A DNA stretch of 64,000 nt. Source: Hymenobacter sp. BT559 (GTDB taxonomy: Bacteria; Bacteroidota; Bacteroidia; Cytophagales; Hymenobacteraceae). Location of the stretch: the NCBI RefSeq assembly GCF_017571525.1, contig NZ_JAGETY010000014.1:62001-126000 (forward strand), read 5' to 3'. Shown here one piece after another: positions 46,972 to 55,297 of this stretch. Position numbers and translations under genes: made by a program. Positions within the stretch are counted from its first letter, which is position 1; every line of letters starts with the position of its first letter. The notes under the pieces were generated by a model, which saw only the letters and a list, made by a program, of their open reading frames with translations, ran no database searches and had not been told where the DNA came from.

Positions 46972-47368
46972 GCCCGACCCAACCGCCGCGCCAGCCCGTG
47001 AGCCGGCCAGCCGTCGCTGGCTGCGCTACGGGCTGGCGCTGCTTTTTGTGAGCGCGGGCGTGCTGCACTTCATCCGGCCCGTAGTGTTCGAGCGTATCGT
47101 GCCGCCGGCCTTGCCTGCGCCGCGCCTGCTAGTGCTGCTGAGCGGCGTGGCCGAGGTAGCGGGCGGGCTAGGCCTGCTGCTGCCCGCTAGCCGGCGCTGG
47201 GCCGGCTGGGGGCTGCTGGCGCTGCTGGTGGCCGTTTTTCCGGCCAATGTATATATGGTTGGCCTAGCCGACGAGCTGCACCTGCCGGCCTGGGTGCTGT
47301 GGGCGCGGCTGCCGTTGCAGCCGCTGCTCATGTGGGCCGTGTGGCGAGCGGCGCTGCGGCGGGGCTAG
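46961..47368 (+). CDS. DoxX-like membrane protein
   Basis: A 135-residue protein with four hydrophobic segments: YGLALLFVSAGVLHFIRP, LLVLLSGVAEVAGGLGLLLP, GWGLLALLVAVFPANVYM and LWARLPLQPLLMWAVW. The N-terminal AGVLHFIRP and central E-V-A-G-G-L-G-L-L patterns fit DoxX-like proteins, of uncertain function. No ATG is available; the TTG at 46961 overlaps the cupin stop by 11 bases, suggesting translational coupling. Confidence 0.78.
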   Translation: MAARPDPTAAPAREPASRRWLRYGLALLFVSAGVLHFIRPVVFERIVPPALPAPRLLVLLSGVAEVAGGLGLLLPASRRWAGWGLLALLVAVFPANVYMVGLADELHLPAWVLWARLPLQPLLMWAVWRAALRRG

Positions 47369-47464
47369 CGGGTTACTTATTGCTGCTTCCGGGTACTATA
47401 GGGCGGACTGACTTCTGCGCAGAAGAGCCACTTTTTCAGATACCTCCTTACCCCCGGATAAGCC

Positions 47465-49042
47465 ATGAAAAAAGTGCTTTGCCTGCTCGCCGTGCCCTTT
47501 GTGCTGGCCAGTTGCCACGAAACGCAGCAAGTCGAGCTCACGGCCCCGGCCGAGCCGGCCACCTACGCCGCCACTCCAGCGCCCGATACCATCGGCGACC
47601 TGCCTGGCGATACCTACGCCAAAATCGACGAGAACACCTTCCGCCCAGTAGCCCGCGAGCCGCTGAGCACCTTTAGCCTCGACGTGGACCGCGCGAGCTA
47701 CGCCAATGTGCGGCGTTACTTGCGCGAAGGCCAGCTGCCCCCGGCCGATGCCGTGCGCGTGGAAGAGCTGCTCAATTATTTCGACTATGAGCTGCCCGCG
47801 CCGGCCGCCGCCAGCCCCGACCCAGTGCGCATCAGCACCGAGCTCAGCGACTGCCCCTGGGCGCCCGGCCACCAGCTGGCGCGCATCGGCATTCAGGCCA
47901 AAAAAATGGAGGCCGCTAGCCTGCCCCCGGCCAACCTGGTCTTTCTCGTGGATGTGTCGGGCTCGATGATGGGCGATGACCGCCTGCCGCTGGTGCGCGC
48001 CGGCTTGCAGCTGCTGGTGCGCCAGCTGCGGCCCCAAGACCACGTGGCCCTCGTAGCCTACGCTGGGGCCGCCGGCCTGGTGCTGCCGCCCACCTCGGGC
48101 GCCGAGCAAGCCACTGTTCTCGATGCCATCGACCGGTTGGAAGCGGGCGGCTCGACGGCCGGCGGCGAGGGCCTGCGCCTGGCGTATGCGGTGGCTCGGC
48201 AAAACTTTCGGCCCGAAGGCAACAACCGCGTTATCCTGGCCACCGATGGCGACTTTAACGTGGGCGAAACCTCCGACGCGGCGATGGAGCAACTCATTAC
48301 CCAGGAGCGCGAGTCGGGCGTGTTCTTAACCGTGCTAGGGGTGGGGCGCGGCAACCTGCGCGACAGCCGCATGGAGCTGCTGGCCGACAAAGGCAACGGC
48401 AACTACGCTTACCTCGACAACCTCGACGAGGCCCGCCGCACGCTGGTGGCGCAGTTTGGCGGCACGCTCTTCACGGTGGCTAAGGATGTGAAGCTGCAAG
48501 TCGAATTCAACCCCGCCCGCGTGGCCGACTACCGCCTCATCGGCTACGAAAACCGCCTGCTTGCCAACGAAGACTTCAACAACGACCACAAAGACGCCGG
48601 CGAGCTGGGCGCGGGCCACACCGTGACGGCCCTCTACGAGCTGGTGCCCGTGGGCTCCACTAGCCCCTTGGTTGACAAGCTGAAGTATCAGCCAACCGCG
48701 ACTAGCCCCGCTGCGCTGCCCACCACCGACGGCGACGTGCTCACCGTGAAGCTGCGCTACCAGGCGCCCCAGGGAGGGCCTAGCCAGCTGCTGGCCCAGC
48801 CACTAAGCGGGATGGCTCGGCCCATTGCCCAGGCTTCGGCCGACCAGCAGCTGGCCGCCGCCGTGGCCGAGTTTGGCCTGCTGCTGCGCCAGAGCCCGCA
48901 GCGCGGCACGGCCACCTATCAAAGCGCCGCCCAGCTAGCCCAGGCCAGCCGTGGCGCTGCTGAAGACCGCGCCGAACTGGCGCAATTAGTAGGGCTAGCT
49001 CAGGAAATAACGGCGGCCAACCCAACCGCCAGCCTCCGCTAG
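47465..49042 (+). CDS. VWA-domain lipoprotein, YfbK-like
   Basis: A 525-residue lipoprotein (lipobox VLASC, Cys near 18). Residues about 50-115 form the von Willebrand-associated N-terminal region (STFSLDVDRASYANVRRYLREGQLPP, VRVEELLNYFDY), then a VWA domain (about 155-330) with the MIDAS motif DVSGSMMGDDR and a DGDFNVGE turn, and a C-terminal DUF3520-type region. Family: YfbK. Metal-dependent protein binding at the cell envelope is likely; partner unknown. A palindromic repeat follows. Confidence 0.92.
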   Translation: MKKVLCLLAVPFVLASCHETQQVELTAPAEPATYAATPAPDTIGDLPGDTYAKIDENTFRPVAREPLSTFSLDVDRASYANVRRYLREGQLPPADAVRVEELLNYFDYELPAPAAASPDPVRISTELSDCPWAPGHQLARIGIQAKKMEAASLPPANLVFLVDVSGSMMGDDRLPLVRAGLQLLVRQLRPQDHVALVAYAGAAGLVLPPTSGAEQATVLDAIDRLEAGGSTAGGEGLRLAYAVARQNFRPEGNNRVILATDGDFNVGETSDAAMEQLITQERESGVFLTVLGVGRGNLRDSRMELLADKGNGNYAYLDNLDEARRTLVAQFGGTLFTVAKDVKLQVEFNPARVADYRLIGYENRLLANEDFNNDHKDAGELGAGHTVTALYELVPVGSTSPLVDKLKYQPTATSPAALPTTDGDVLTVKLRYQAPQGGPSQLLAQPLSGMARPIAQASADQQLAAAVAEFGLLLRQSPQRGTATYQSAAQLAQASRGAAEDRAELAQLVGLAQEITAANPTASLR

Positions 49043-49046
49043 GGTT

Positions 49047-49123
49047 AGTAGCGCGGACTTTCAGTCCGCAAGTACCGGTAGCCCATCAGCGCCTCTACTC
49101 GCGGACTGAAAGTCCGCGCTACT
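49047..49123. repeat. palindromic intergenic repeat, family C
   Basis: Perfect 23-base arms (49047-49069, 49101-49123) around a 31-base centre. Each arm contains the self-complementary GCGGACTTTCAGTCCGC, so each can also fold alone. It lies between the VWA and permease genes. Confidence 0.9.
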
Positions 49124-49136
49124 ACTTTCGTCGCTT

Positions 49137-50549
49137 ATGTCGCAGCCTACTCTTCAACGCCGTCTGGGCCTGGTTCAGGCTACGGCGCTCAATATGATTG
49201 ACATGGTGGGCATCGGGCCCTTCGTGACTTTGCCGCTCGTGATGGGCTTTATGGGCCCCAACTTCCTGCTGGCCTGGCTGGTGGGAGCGGCCCTGGCTGC
49301 TATCGATGGCCTCATTTGGAGCGAGCTGGGCGCGGCCTACCCCGAGGCGGGCGGCTCGTACCGCTTCCTCAAGCTGGCCTATGGCGAGCAGAAGTGGGGG
49401 CGCTACATGTCGTTTCTCTACGTGTGGCAAACGCTGATTCAATCGCCGCTGGTGCTGGCGTCAGGCGCCATCGGCTTTGCTCAGTACTTCAGCTACCTCG
49501 TGCCCCTGCCGCTGTGGTGGCAGCCCAAGCTGGTGGCAGGCTCGGTGGTGCTCTTGCTCGTAGTGCTGCTCTACCGCCGCATCGAGGACATTGGCAAGCT
49601 CGGCGTGGCGCTGTGGGTGGGCGTGCTAGGCCTCATGGGCTGGCTGATTTTCGGCGGTGTCACGCACCCCAACCACCCGGTGGCCTGGCTACCGGCTGGC
49701 GGCGTGGGCAAGCTGCCGGCGCTGCTGCTAAGCGTGGCCATGGGCCAAGCGGCCGTCAAAACCATTTATTCGTACCTCGGCTACTACAACGTGTGCCACC
49801 TCGGCGCCGAAATCGTGCGGCCCGAGCGCGTCATTCCGCGCAGTATTTTTTTGAGCATTCTGGGCATTGCGGCGCTCTACCTTTTGCTGAACTGGAGTGT
49901 GGGCACGGTCATTCCGTGGGAAGAAGTGCAGGGCTGGCAGGCCGGCGCCGGCGACAAGTCACAGTTCATTATTAGCGTGTTTATGGAGCGGCTCTACGGG
50001 CCGGCGGCGGCGCAGGCGGCCACGGCGCTGGTGCTGCTGGTGGCGTTTGCGTCGCTGTTTGCGGTGCTGCTAGGGTACTCGCGCATCCCCTACGCGGCGG
50101 CGGCCGATGGCGAGTTTCTGCCCGTATTTGGCAAGCTGCACCCTACCAAGCAGTTTCCCTACGTGTCGCTGCTGCTGCTGGGCGGCGTGGGCTTCGTGTT
50201 TAGCCTGCTCTTTCGGCTAGGGGAGGTCATTTCGGCTATTTTGGCCATGCGCATTCTAGTCCAGTTTGTGGGTCAGGCGGTGGGGCTAGTGCTGCTGCGC
50301 CGTCGGCGCGGCACGACCGCACTGCCCTTCAAAATGCCACTCTACCCGTTGCCCGTCATCGTGGCCGTTATCGTGTGGCTAGCCGTATTTGCAGGCATCG
50401 CCCCGGCGGAAGTGACATGGGGCGGAATGCATTTCAAGCTCTATTTCCAGTTTGCCGCGCTGGGCATGATGGCGTTGGGCACGGGGGCCTTTCTGCTCTG
50501 GAGCCGGCGGCAGGCCAAGTGGCCATTTGCAGCCAGGCAGGCGGTTTAA
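49137..50549 (+). CDS. APC family amino acid permease
   Basis: A 470-residue transporter with about 12 hydrophobic segments. The first shows the APC helix 1 pattern (ALNMIDMVGIGPFVTLPLV), followed by LIWSELGAAYPEAGGSYRFLKLAYGE, typical of the amino acid-polyamine-organocation superfamily. Substrate is not determined. A possible regulator gene, frameshifted, starts 14 bases after its stop. Confidence 0.92.
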   Translation: MSQPTLQRRLGLVQATALNMIDMVGIGPFVTLPLVMGFMGPNFLLAWLVGAALAAIDGLIWSELGAAYPEAGGSYRFLKLAYGEQKWGRYMSFLYVWQTLIQSPLVLASGAIGFAQYFSYLVPLPLWWQPKLVAGSVVLLLVVLLYRRIEDIGKLGVALWVGVLGLMGWLIFGGVTHPNHPVAWLPAGGVGKLPALLLSVAMGQAAVKTIYSYLGYYNVCHLGAEIVRPERVIPRSIFLSILGIAALYLLLNWSVGTVIPWEEVQGWQAGAGDKSQFIISVFMERLYGPAAAQAATALVLLVAFASLFAVLLGYSRIPYAAAADGEFLPVFGKLHPTKQFPYVSLLLLGGVGFVFSLLFRLGEVISAILAMRILVQFVGQAVGLVLLRRRRGTTALPFKMPLYPLPVIVAVIVWLAVFAGIAPAEVTWGGMHFKLYFQFAALGMMALGTGAFLLWSRRQAKWPFAARQAV

Positions 50550-50563
50550 AAGTATCCCTCGCT

Positions 50564-51131
50564 ATGCCTTCTTCCCTTATCGAGTATTTACAACTTTCTA
50601 AACCAATTCCAGCTGCCGACCGCTCGCTCATTGACGCCGCATGGACCATGCGAGCGCTAGCCGAAGGCGAGCCGTTAGTAGTAGCCGGCCAGGTGTGCCG
50701 GGAGTTATTTTTCATTGAGGAGGGTGTAGTACGGATTGTGGTGCCGCAAGCCACTGGCAAGGAGGTGACGCACTTCTTTTTGAGGGAGGGCCAGTTTTGC
50801 ACCATTTTGCTTTACCACGCAGCAGCCGGCCACCGAAGGCATTCAGGCAGCTTGTGCCGGGCGGGTGCTGGCCATTAGTCGGGCGCGCCTAGAGGAACTG
50901 TACCAGCGGCTGCCGTATCTGCAAGGGCTGCTGATGCAGCTTATTCAGCAATGCCTACTCGATAAAATCGCGATGCGCCGGGCGTACCTCGGGCAGGATT
51001 CGGCCATGCGCTACCAGCAGTTTCTATTGCGGCAGCCCGAGGTGGCCCGGCGCGTGTCGCTAACCGATGTGGCTTCTTACTTGGGTATCACGTTGCAATC
51101 GCTCAGCCGCCTGCGCAAAAACCTGCGCTAA
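50564..51131 (+). pseudogene. Crp/Fnr family regulator, frameshifted
   Basis: Two adjacent frames make up one regulator of about 189 residues. The first frame (from ATG 50564) gives the beta-roll with ELFFIEEGVVRIVVPQATGKEVTHFFLREGQFCTI and then loses homology near 50810. A second frame picks up with FTTQQPATEGIQAA...RVLAISRARLEELYQRLPY and the winged helix RVSLTDVASYLGITLQSLSRLRKNL to the TAA at 51129. A one-base gain or two-base loss around 50806-50812 explains it. It may be true decay or a sequencing error. The gene lies just before a palindrome and an SDR gene, its probable target. Confidence 0.85.
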
Positions 51132-51138
51132 CCCGCTT

Positions 51139-51154
51139 TTTACCATTTGGTAAA
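51139..51154. promoter_or_regulatory. palindromic operator candidate before SDR gene
   Basis: TTTACCA-TT-TGGTAAA, perfect 7-base arms, between the frameshifted Crp-like gene and the SDR gene. GACCTTTG at 51176-51183 is the likely -7 element, placing the palindrome near -43. Confidence 0.55.
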
Positions 51155-51204
51155 TGCGGCTTCAACTGGCTGCCAGACCTTTGTAACAACCACTAACCAA
51201 CGTC

Positions 51205-51945
51205 ATGACCGCACAAGCTCTTACCGGATTTCTAACCAATAAGCGCGTAGTACTACTAGGCGGCAGCGCCGGCATCGGGCTGGCTACCGCCCAGGCTGCC
51301 GCTGCCGAAGGCGCAGAGGTACTTATTGTTTCGAGCAGCCAAGCCCGTATCGACACCGCGTTGCAAACGCTGCCCACCAGCGCCCAGGGCCATGCCCTCA
51401 ACCTTACCGACGAGGGGCAGCTGCAAGGCTTTTTCGCGCAGTGCGGCGAGTTCGACCACCTCATATTTACGGCCGGCGATGCCCTGCTCCTAGCCGAGCT
51501 AGCCACTACTGAGCTGGCTGCCGTACGGCGTGCATTTGAGCTGCGCTATTTCGGCGCGCTCGCCGCCGTGAAGTACGCGCAACCCCTGCTGCGGCTGGGT
51601 GGCTCGGTTGTGCTCACTACCGGCATCGCCAGCCGGCGCCCTGGCAAGGGTTGGGCCGCCGGGGCAAGTATTTGCGGGGCAATGGATGCGCTCACGCGCG
51701 CGTTGGCCGTTGAGCTAGCTCCTATTCGGGTTAATGCCGTGTCGCCGGGTATCGTCAAAACGGACCTTTGGGCCTCCATACCTGAAAGCGAGCGTGCCGC
51801 CATGTACGCTCATTTTGCTCAGCAGCTGCCGGTTGGCCGCGTGGGTGAGGCCACCGACATTGCGCAAACCTACCTCTACCTGCTGCGCCAGCCTTTCGGC
51901 ACGGGCCAAATCATTGTGGTCGATGGCGGCGGCGTGCTAGTATAG
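51205..51945 (+). CDS. SDR-family protein lacking the usual Tyr-Lys pair
   Basis: A 246-residue Rossmann-fold protein. The cofactor motif GGSAGIGLATAQAAA (near 19) and the late VNAVSPGIVKTDLW block are normal, but where most SDRs have Tyr-x3-Lys there is GASICGAMDALTRALAVEL, so both catalytic residues appear to be missing (Gly and Cys at those positions). Similar atypical SDRs with a CGAM-type motif seem to exist, so this may be a subfamily trait. Probably regulated by the upstream Crp-like protein when intact. Confidence 0.85.
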   Translation: MTAQALTGFLTNKRVVLLGGSAGIGLATAQAAAAEGAEVLIVSSSQARIDTALQTLPTSAQGHALNLTDEGQLQGFFAQCGEFDHLIFTAGDALLLAELATTELAAVRRAFELRYFGALAAVKYAQPLLRLGGSVVLTTGIASRRPGKGWAAGASICGAMDALTRALAVELAPIRVNAVSPGIVKTDLWASIPESERAAMYAHFAQQLPVGRVGEATDIAQTYLYLLRQPFGTGQIIVVDGGGVLV

Positions 51946-51954
51946 CGGTCAAGG

Positions 51955-52677
51955 CTAGCCCAGCCAGTGCCCCAGCCCGCCCGCTACCAGCGCCCCAGTC
52001 AGTGTATTAATAAAATTGACCGCATTGTTGCTTAAGTAGCCGCGCCGTTCCAGCGTGGCCCCTAGTACCGAGTCGGCCAGGTTGCCGGCCGTGCCCGCCA
52101 CCAGCAGCCACCCAAAGGCCGGCCCCCAGCCCGCGCCCAGGCAGTAGGCAGCCGCCAATACCGCGGTGCCGGCTAGCCCCAGTGCCGTGCCTTCCAGGCT
52201 CACCACGCCGTTGAGGCCGCGCGTGTCGGGCCGCAGGGTGAGGACGTTGTAATAGCGGCGGCCATACACGTTGCCCAGCTCCGAAGCCAGCGTATCGGCG
52301 GTAGCGGCGGCAAAGCTGCCGGCCAGCATGAGGTGCGCCAGCGGTGCGTAGGGTGGCCACTGCCAGGCCAGCAAGCCTAGCAGGCTGGCCACGCCGGCAT
52401 TAGCTATTACCTGGCCGGCGGTGCGGCGGCCCTTGTTTTCTTCGGCTAGTCCGAGGCGGCGCTTATCGGCCACGCGCCAGCCCGAAGCAGCTGTACCTAG
52501 GCCAAAAAACAGGGCTAGCAGCGCCAATCCACCAAAGCCGCTACCCATGTAAATGAGCAAGCCTAGCCCACCGCCTGCCCACACGGCGCCCGTAGTCAGC
52601 TTGCCCGCCCGCCAGCTGTAGGCCATACCCAGGCCTAGCAGCACTACTACCAGGCCAAGCCGAAAAAAGTCAGTCAT
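51955..52677 (-). CDS. DUF92 family membrane protein
   Basis: A 240-residue integral membrane protein with six or so hydrophobic segments and the DUF92/TMEM19 marks: ENKGRRTAGQVIANAGVASLLG, ADTLASELGNVYGRRYYNVLT and GTAGNLADSVLGATLERRGYLSNNAVNFINT. Plant relatives VTE5/VTE6 phosphorylate phytol or phytyl phosphate; a prenol kinase role here is an inference. ATG 52677 (MTDFFRLGL) is preferred over an upstream start that adds 19 hydrophilic residues. Confidence 0.85.
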   Translation of the reverse strand: MTDFFRLGLVVVLLGLGMAYSWRAGKLTTGAVWAGGGLGLLIYMGSGFGGLALLALFFGLGTAASGWRVADKRRLGLAEENKGRRTAGQVIANAGVASLLGLLAWQWPPYAPLAHLMLAGSFAAATADTLASELGNVYGRRYYNVLTLRPDTRGLNGVVSLEGTALGLAGTAVLAAAYCLGAGWGPAFGWLLVAGTAGNLADSVLGATLERRGYLSNNAVNFINTLTGALVAGGLGHWLG

Positions 52678-52916
52678 GACCGCGAAGTACGGCGCCTGTT
52701 GCGTTATAGTGCCCGTTATAGTGCCGCTAGGCAAAGGCGATGGCTAGAAATTTCGTTACTCGCCGCCCATCGTAAAGAGCGCTGCCTCGGCCAGCTCCCC
52801 ACGATAGGCTAGCCTGCGAAGGGCGAGCCCGACCGCAGCGACTAAGGGGGAAATTCTTCTTACGCAATTAAGTATCCCTGCTCTATGCAGCGCTTGCTCA
52901 CGGCTTATTACTGAGC

Positions 52917-53564
52917 GTGCTGCTTGCCAGCTGCGCGTCGAGCAGCTTGGTGCGCCCGGGGTTTCGCCTGCCCCCGGCCAAGGGGCTGGCTTTTGTGTCG
53001 TCCGTAACTACGGTGGCCGTCAGCCGCAACCTGTCGCCGTCCATCGCCGATAAAGCGGCCACGCTCGAATCGGCGCGGCTCTTGAGCCTGGCCTTGCTGC
53101 AACACCGGGCCGAGTTGCAATTGCGCAATGAAGTCACCATTCCCGACTCCTTGCTGCTGGCGGCGCGCAAAGAAAAATACAATGCGGTGCTGGGTATTGA
53201 GCAGCACTGGCAGCTGGCCGGCGGGGCCAATTTGCCGGTGCTGGACTACCTGCTGGCCCAGCAGCGCCAGCGCTACGCCCTGCTCACGGTGGCGAGCGGG
53301 CTCACCTACATCCCTAAGTGGCCCCCGCCCAACCTAGCTGGCTTGCCTCGCCTAGGGAGCAGTCCGGGCCCTCCCTATACCCCAGCCGGGCAGCCAAGGT
53401 CCAATATTTTTCTGCTCATCTACGACCAGCAGCAGCACGCCATCGTCTACTACCGGCATACGCCGCCCCTGGCCACCAGCGAGCCCCTGGATGGGCTAGC
53501 CTTGCAGCACGACTTTGCCAAGCTCCTCAAAAAAGATTTTCCGTCGGCTAAGAAGCGTGACTAA
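52917..53564 (+). CDS. hypothetical lipoprotein, signal peptide frameshifted
   Basis: The body (about 215 residues) has no recognised family; it includes SIADKAATLESARLLSLALLQHRAELQL and FLLIYDQQQHAIVYYRHTPPL. As written, the frame can only start at GTG 52917, leaving LLASC without a full signal peptide. Yet ATG 52885 in another frame encodes MQRLLTA, and restoring one base near 52904 would give MQRLLTA followed by LLLSVLLASC, a normal lipoprotein signal. The stop overlaps that of the convergent GNAT gene. Confidence 0.65.
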   Translation: MLLASCASSSLVRPGFRLPPAKGLAFVSSVTTVAVSRNLSPSIADKAATLESARLLSLALLQHRAELQLRNEVTIPDSLLLAARKEKYNAVLGIEQHWQLAGGANLPVLDYLLAQQRQRYALLTVASGLTYIPKWPPPNLAGLPRLGSSPGPPYTPAGQPRSNIFLLIYDQQQHAIVYYRHTPPLATSEPLDGLALQHDFAKLLKKDFPSAKKRD

Positions 53565-54073
53565 AGCTGCTTCTCGTAGCAAAAAAACCGCAGCCCCGGC
53601 CTAAAGGCCAGCTTTATCTCACCCGCAAAGCGGTAGCCCAGCTTTGGAAAGAGCTGTTGAGTCGCCTTATTCTCCGAATTGGTATCGACGCGCAAGGTGC
53701 GTAGGCCTAGCTGGCTGGCTTCGTGCTCGGCCTGGCGCAGTAGTGCGGCCGCCACGCCCCGGCCCTGGGCGGCAGGCGCCACAGCCAGCCGGTGCGTTAC
53801 AAGAGCGGGCTCGGCGGCATCCCAGTCGGCGTCGGCATACTCGGGGTCCTGGTCTTGGGTAAGCGCCGCTACACCTTCCAGTTCGCCCAGGCGCTCGGCT
53901 ACCCAAAGGTGCTGATTTTCAATATCCTCGCGAAAGACGCCCTCATTGGGGTACTCGCTGGTCCACTGCATATTGCCGCTGGCGTTCATCAACGGTACCA
54001 CCGCTTGCACCAGCGCCACGATGGCCGGTAAGTCGGCCACCGTGGCGCGGCGAATGGTCAGGTCGTGCGTCAT
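53561..54073 (-). CDS. GNAT family N-acetyltransferase
   Basis: A 170-residue acetyltransferase: N-terminal IRRATVADLPAIVALVQAVVPLM, central WVAERLGELEGVAAL, and the acetyl-CoA motif LAVAPAAQGRGVAAALLRQAEHEA (near 117-140), then LRTLRVDTNSENKATQQLFPKLGYRFAG. The substrate is unknown. ATG 54073 (MTHDLTIRR) is the proper start; a longer frame runs into the palindromic repeat upstream. Confidence 0.92.
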   Translation of the reverse strand: MTHDLTIRRATVADLPAIVALVQAVVPLMNASGNMQWTSEYPNEGVFREDIENQHLWVAERLGELEGVAALTQDQDPEYADADWDAAEPALVTHRLAVAPAAQGRGVAAALLRQAEHEASQLGLRTLRVDTNSENKATQQLFPKLGYRFAGEIKLAFRPGLRFFCYEKQL

Positions 54074-54125
54074 AGGTTTTGAGTTATTTAGAGTTGAGCT
54101 ATTTGGAAGGGCTACTGATAAAATA

Positions 54126-54227
54126 AGAACGTCATGCTGAGCCTGTCGAAGCATCTCGCTCGAATCGTTAGGATTACTACCCTAGCGGCGCGAGCGAGAT
54201 GCTTCGACAGGCTCAGCATGACGTTCT
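54126..54227. repeat. palindromic intergenic repeat, family B (copy 2)
   Basis: Perfect inverted arms of about 36 bases (54126-54162, 54191-54227) with core GTCATGCTGAGCCTGTCGAA. Arms and centre are related to the copy at 7754-7855. It lies between two minus-strand genes. Confidence 0.9.
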
Positions 54228-54253
54228 ATTTGAAAGAGTCCCGGTTAAAAAAT

Positions 54254-55240
54254 CTACCCGCGCCGCAGCACCGCGGCAGCATCCTTAGCGAAGTAAGTCA
54301 GGATGGCATCCGCACCGGCGCGCTTGATGCTCATAAGCACCTCCATCATAGTTTTTTCGCCATCAACCCAGCCGTTTTGAGCAGCGGCCTTGATGAGGGC
54401 ATACTCGCCGCTCACGTTATAGGCCGTTACGGGCAGGTTGGTGTTGTTTTTTACCTCCCGAATGATGTCGAGGTAGCTCAGGGCAGGCTTAATCATCACC
54501 ATGTCAGCACCTTCGGCTTCGTCGAGCTGCAGCTCGCGCAGGGCCTCCAGGCGGTTGGCGGGGTTCATCTGGTAGCTCTTCTTGTCGCCTTTCTTGGGGG
54601 CCGAGTCCAGCGCATCGCGGAAGGGGCCGTAGAAGGCCGAGGCATACTTGGCCGTGTAGCTCATGATGCTGACGTGCGAAAACGCGTTGCGGTCGAGCAC
54701 GTCGCGAATCCAGGCCACGCGGCCATCCATCATGTCGCTAGGGCCTATTATATCGGCGCCGGCGCGGGCTTGTGCCAGGGCCATCTGGCCGAGTACTTCG
54801 AGCGAGGCATCGTTAAGAATCTCGCCGGTTTCCTGGTTTACCACGCCGTCGTGGCCATCCGACGAGTAGGGGTCCATGGCCACGTCGGTCATTATCACCA
54901 CGTCGGGAAACTGGCGCTTGATGTCGGCCACCGTTTTGAGGTAGAGGCCATCCATGTTGGTCGATTCGCGAGCGAGCGGGTCTTTCAGGCTATCATTCAG
55001 GCCCGGAAACGGGGCAAACGAGTTAATGCCGAGCTCTACGGCAGCGCCGATTTCGTCGATAATGCGGTCGGCCGAGTAGCGGTACACGCCGGGCATCGAC
55101 TTTACTTCGAGGCGCTGGTTCTGGCCTTCAACTACAAAAACCGGGTAAATAAAATCGTGGGCAGTGAGGCGCGTTTCCTGCACCATGTCGCGGATAACCT
55201 GCGACTTACGATTGCGGCGGGGACGGTGAGTTGGAATCAT
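54254..55240 (-). CDS. hemB: porphobilinogen synthase
   Basis: HemB condenses two 5-aminolevulinate molecules to porphobilinogen in haem synthesis. The 328-residue product has the Schiff-base lysines in SYTAKYASAFYGPFRDA (near 199) and ADMVMIKPALSYLDIIR (near 252). The zinc-site Cys residues of the metazoan enzyme are replaced (TDVAMDPYSSDGHDGV), the Asp-rich form linked to magnesium. Length is usual. Its promoter element TACTTTTG lies 48 bases upstream. Confidence 0.97.
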   Translation of the reverse strand: MIPTHRPRRNRKSQVIRDMVQETRLTAHDFIYPVFVVEGQNQRLEVKSMPGVYRYSADRIIDEIGAAVELGINSFAPFPGLNDSLKDPLARESTNMDGLYLKTVADIKRQFPDVVIMTDVAMDPYSSDGHDGVVNQETGEILNDASLEVLGQMALAQARAGADIIGPSDMMDGRVAWIRDVLDRNAFSHVSIMSYTAKYASAFYGPFRDALDSAPKKGDKKSYQMNPANRLEALRELQLDEAEGADMVMIKPALSYLDIIREVKNNTNLPVTAYNVSGEYALIKAAAQNGWVDGEKTMMEVLMSIKRAGADAILTYFAKDAAAVLRRG

Positions 55241-55287
55241 AGCTGCTAGAACACGCGGCGGGGGCGTTTGTGTGCCCGGCCGGGCTG

Positions 55288-55295
55288 CAAAAGTA
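55288..55295 (-). promoter_or_regulatory. hemB promoter -7 element
   Basis: TACTTTTG on the minus strand (exact TAnnTTTG match), 47 bases before the hemB ATG, just inside the short gap after the lipoprotein gene. Confidence 0.6.
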
Positions 55296-55297
55296 CC

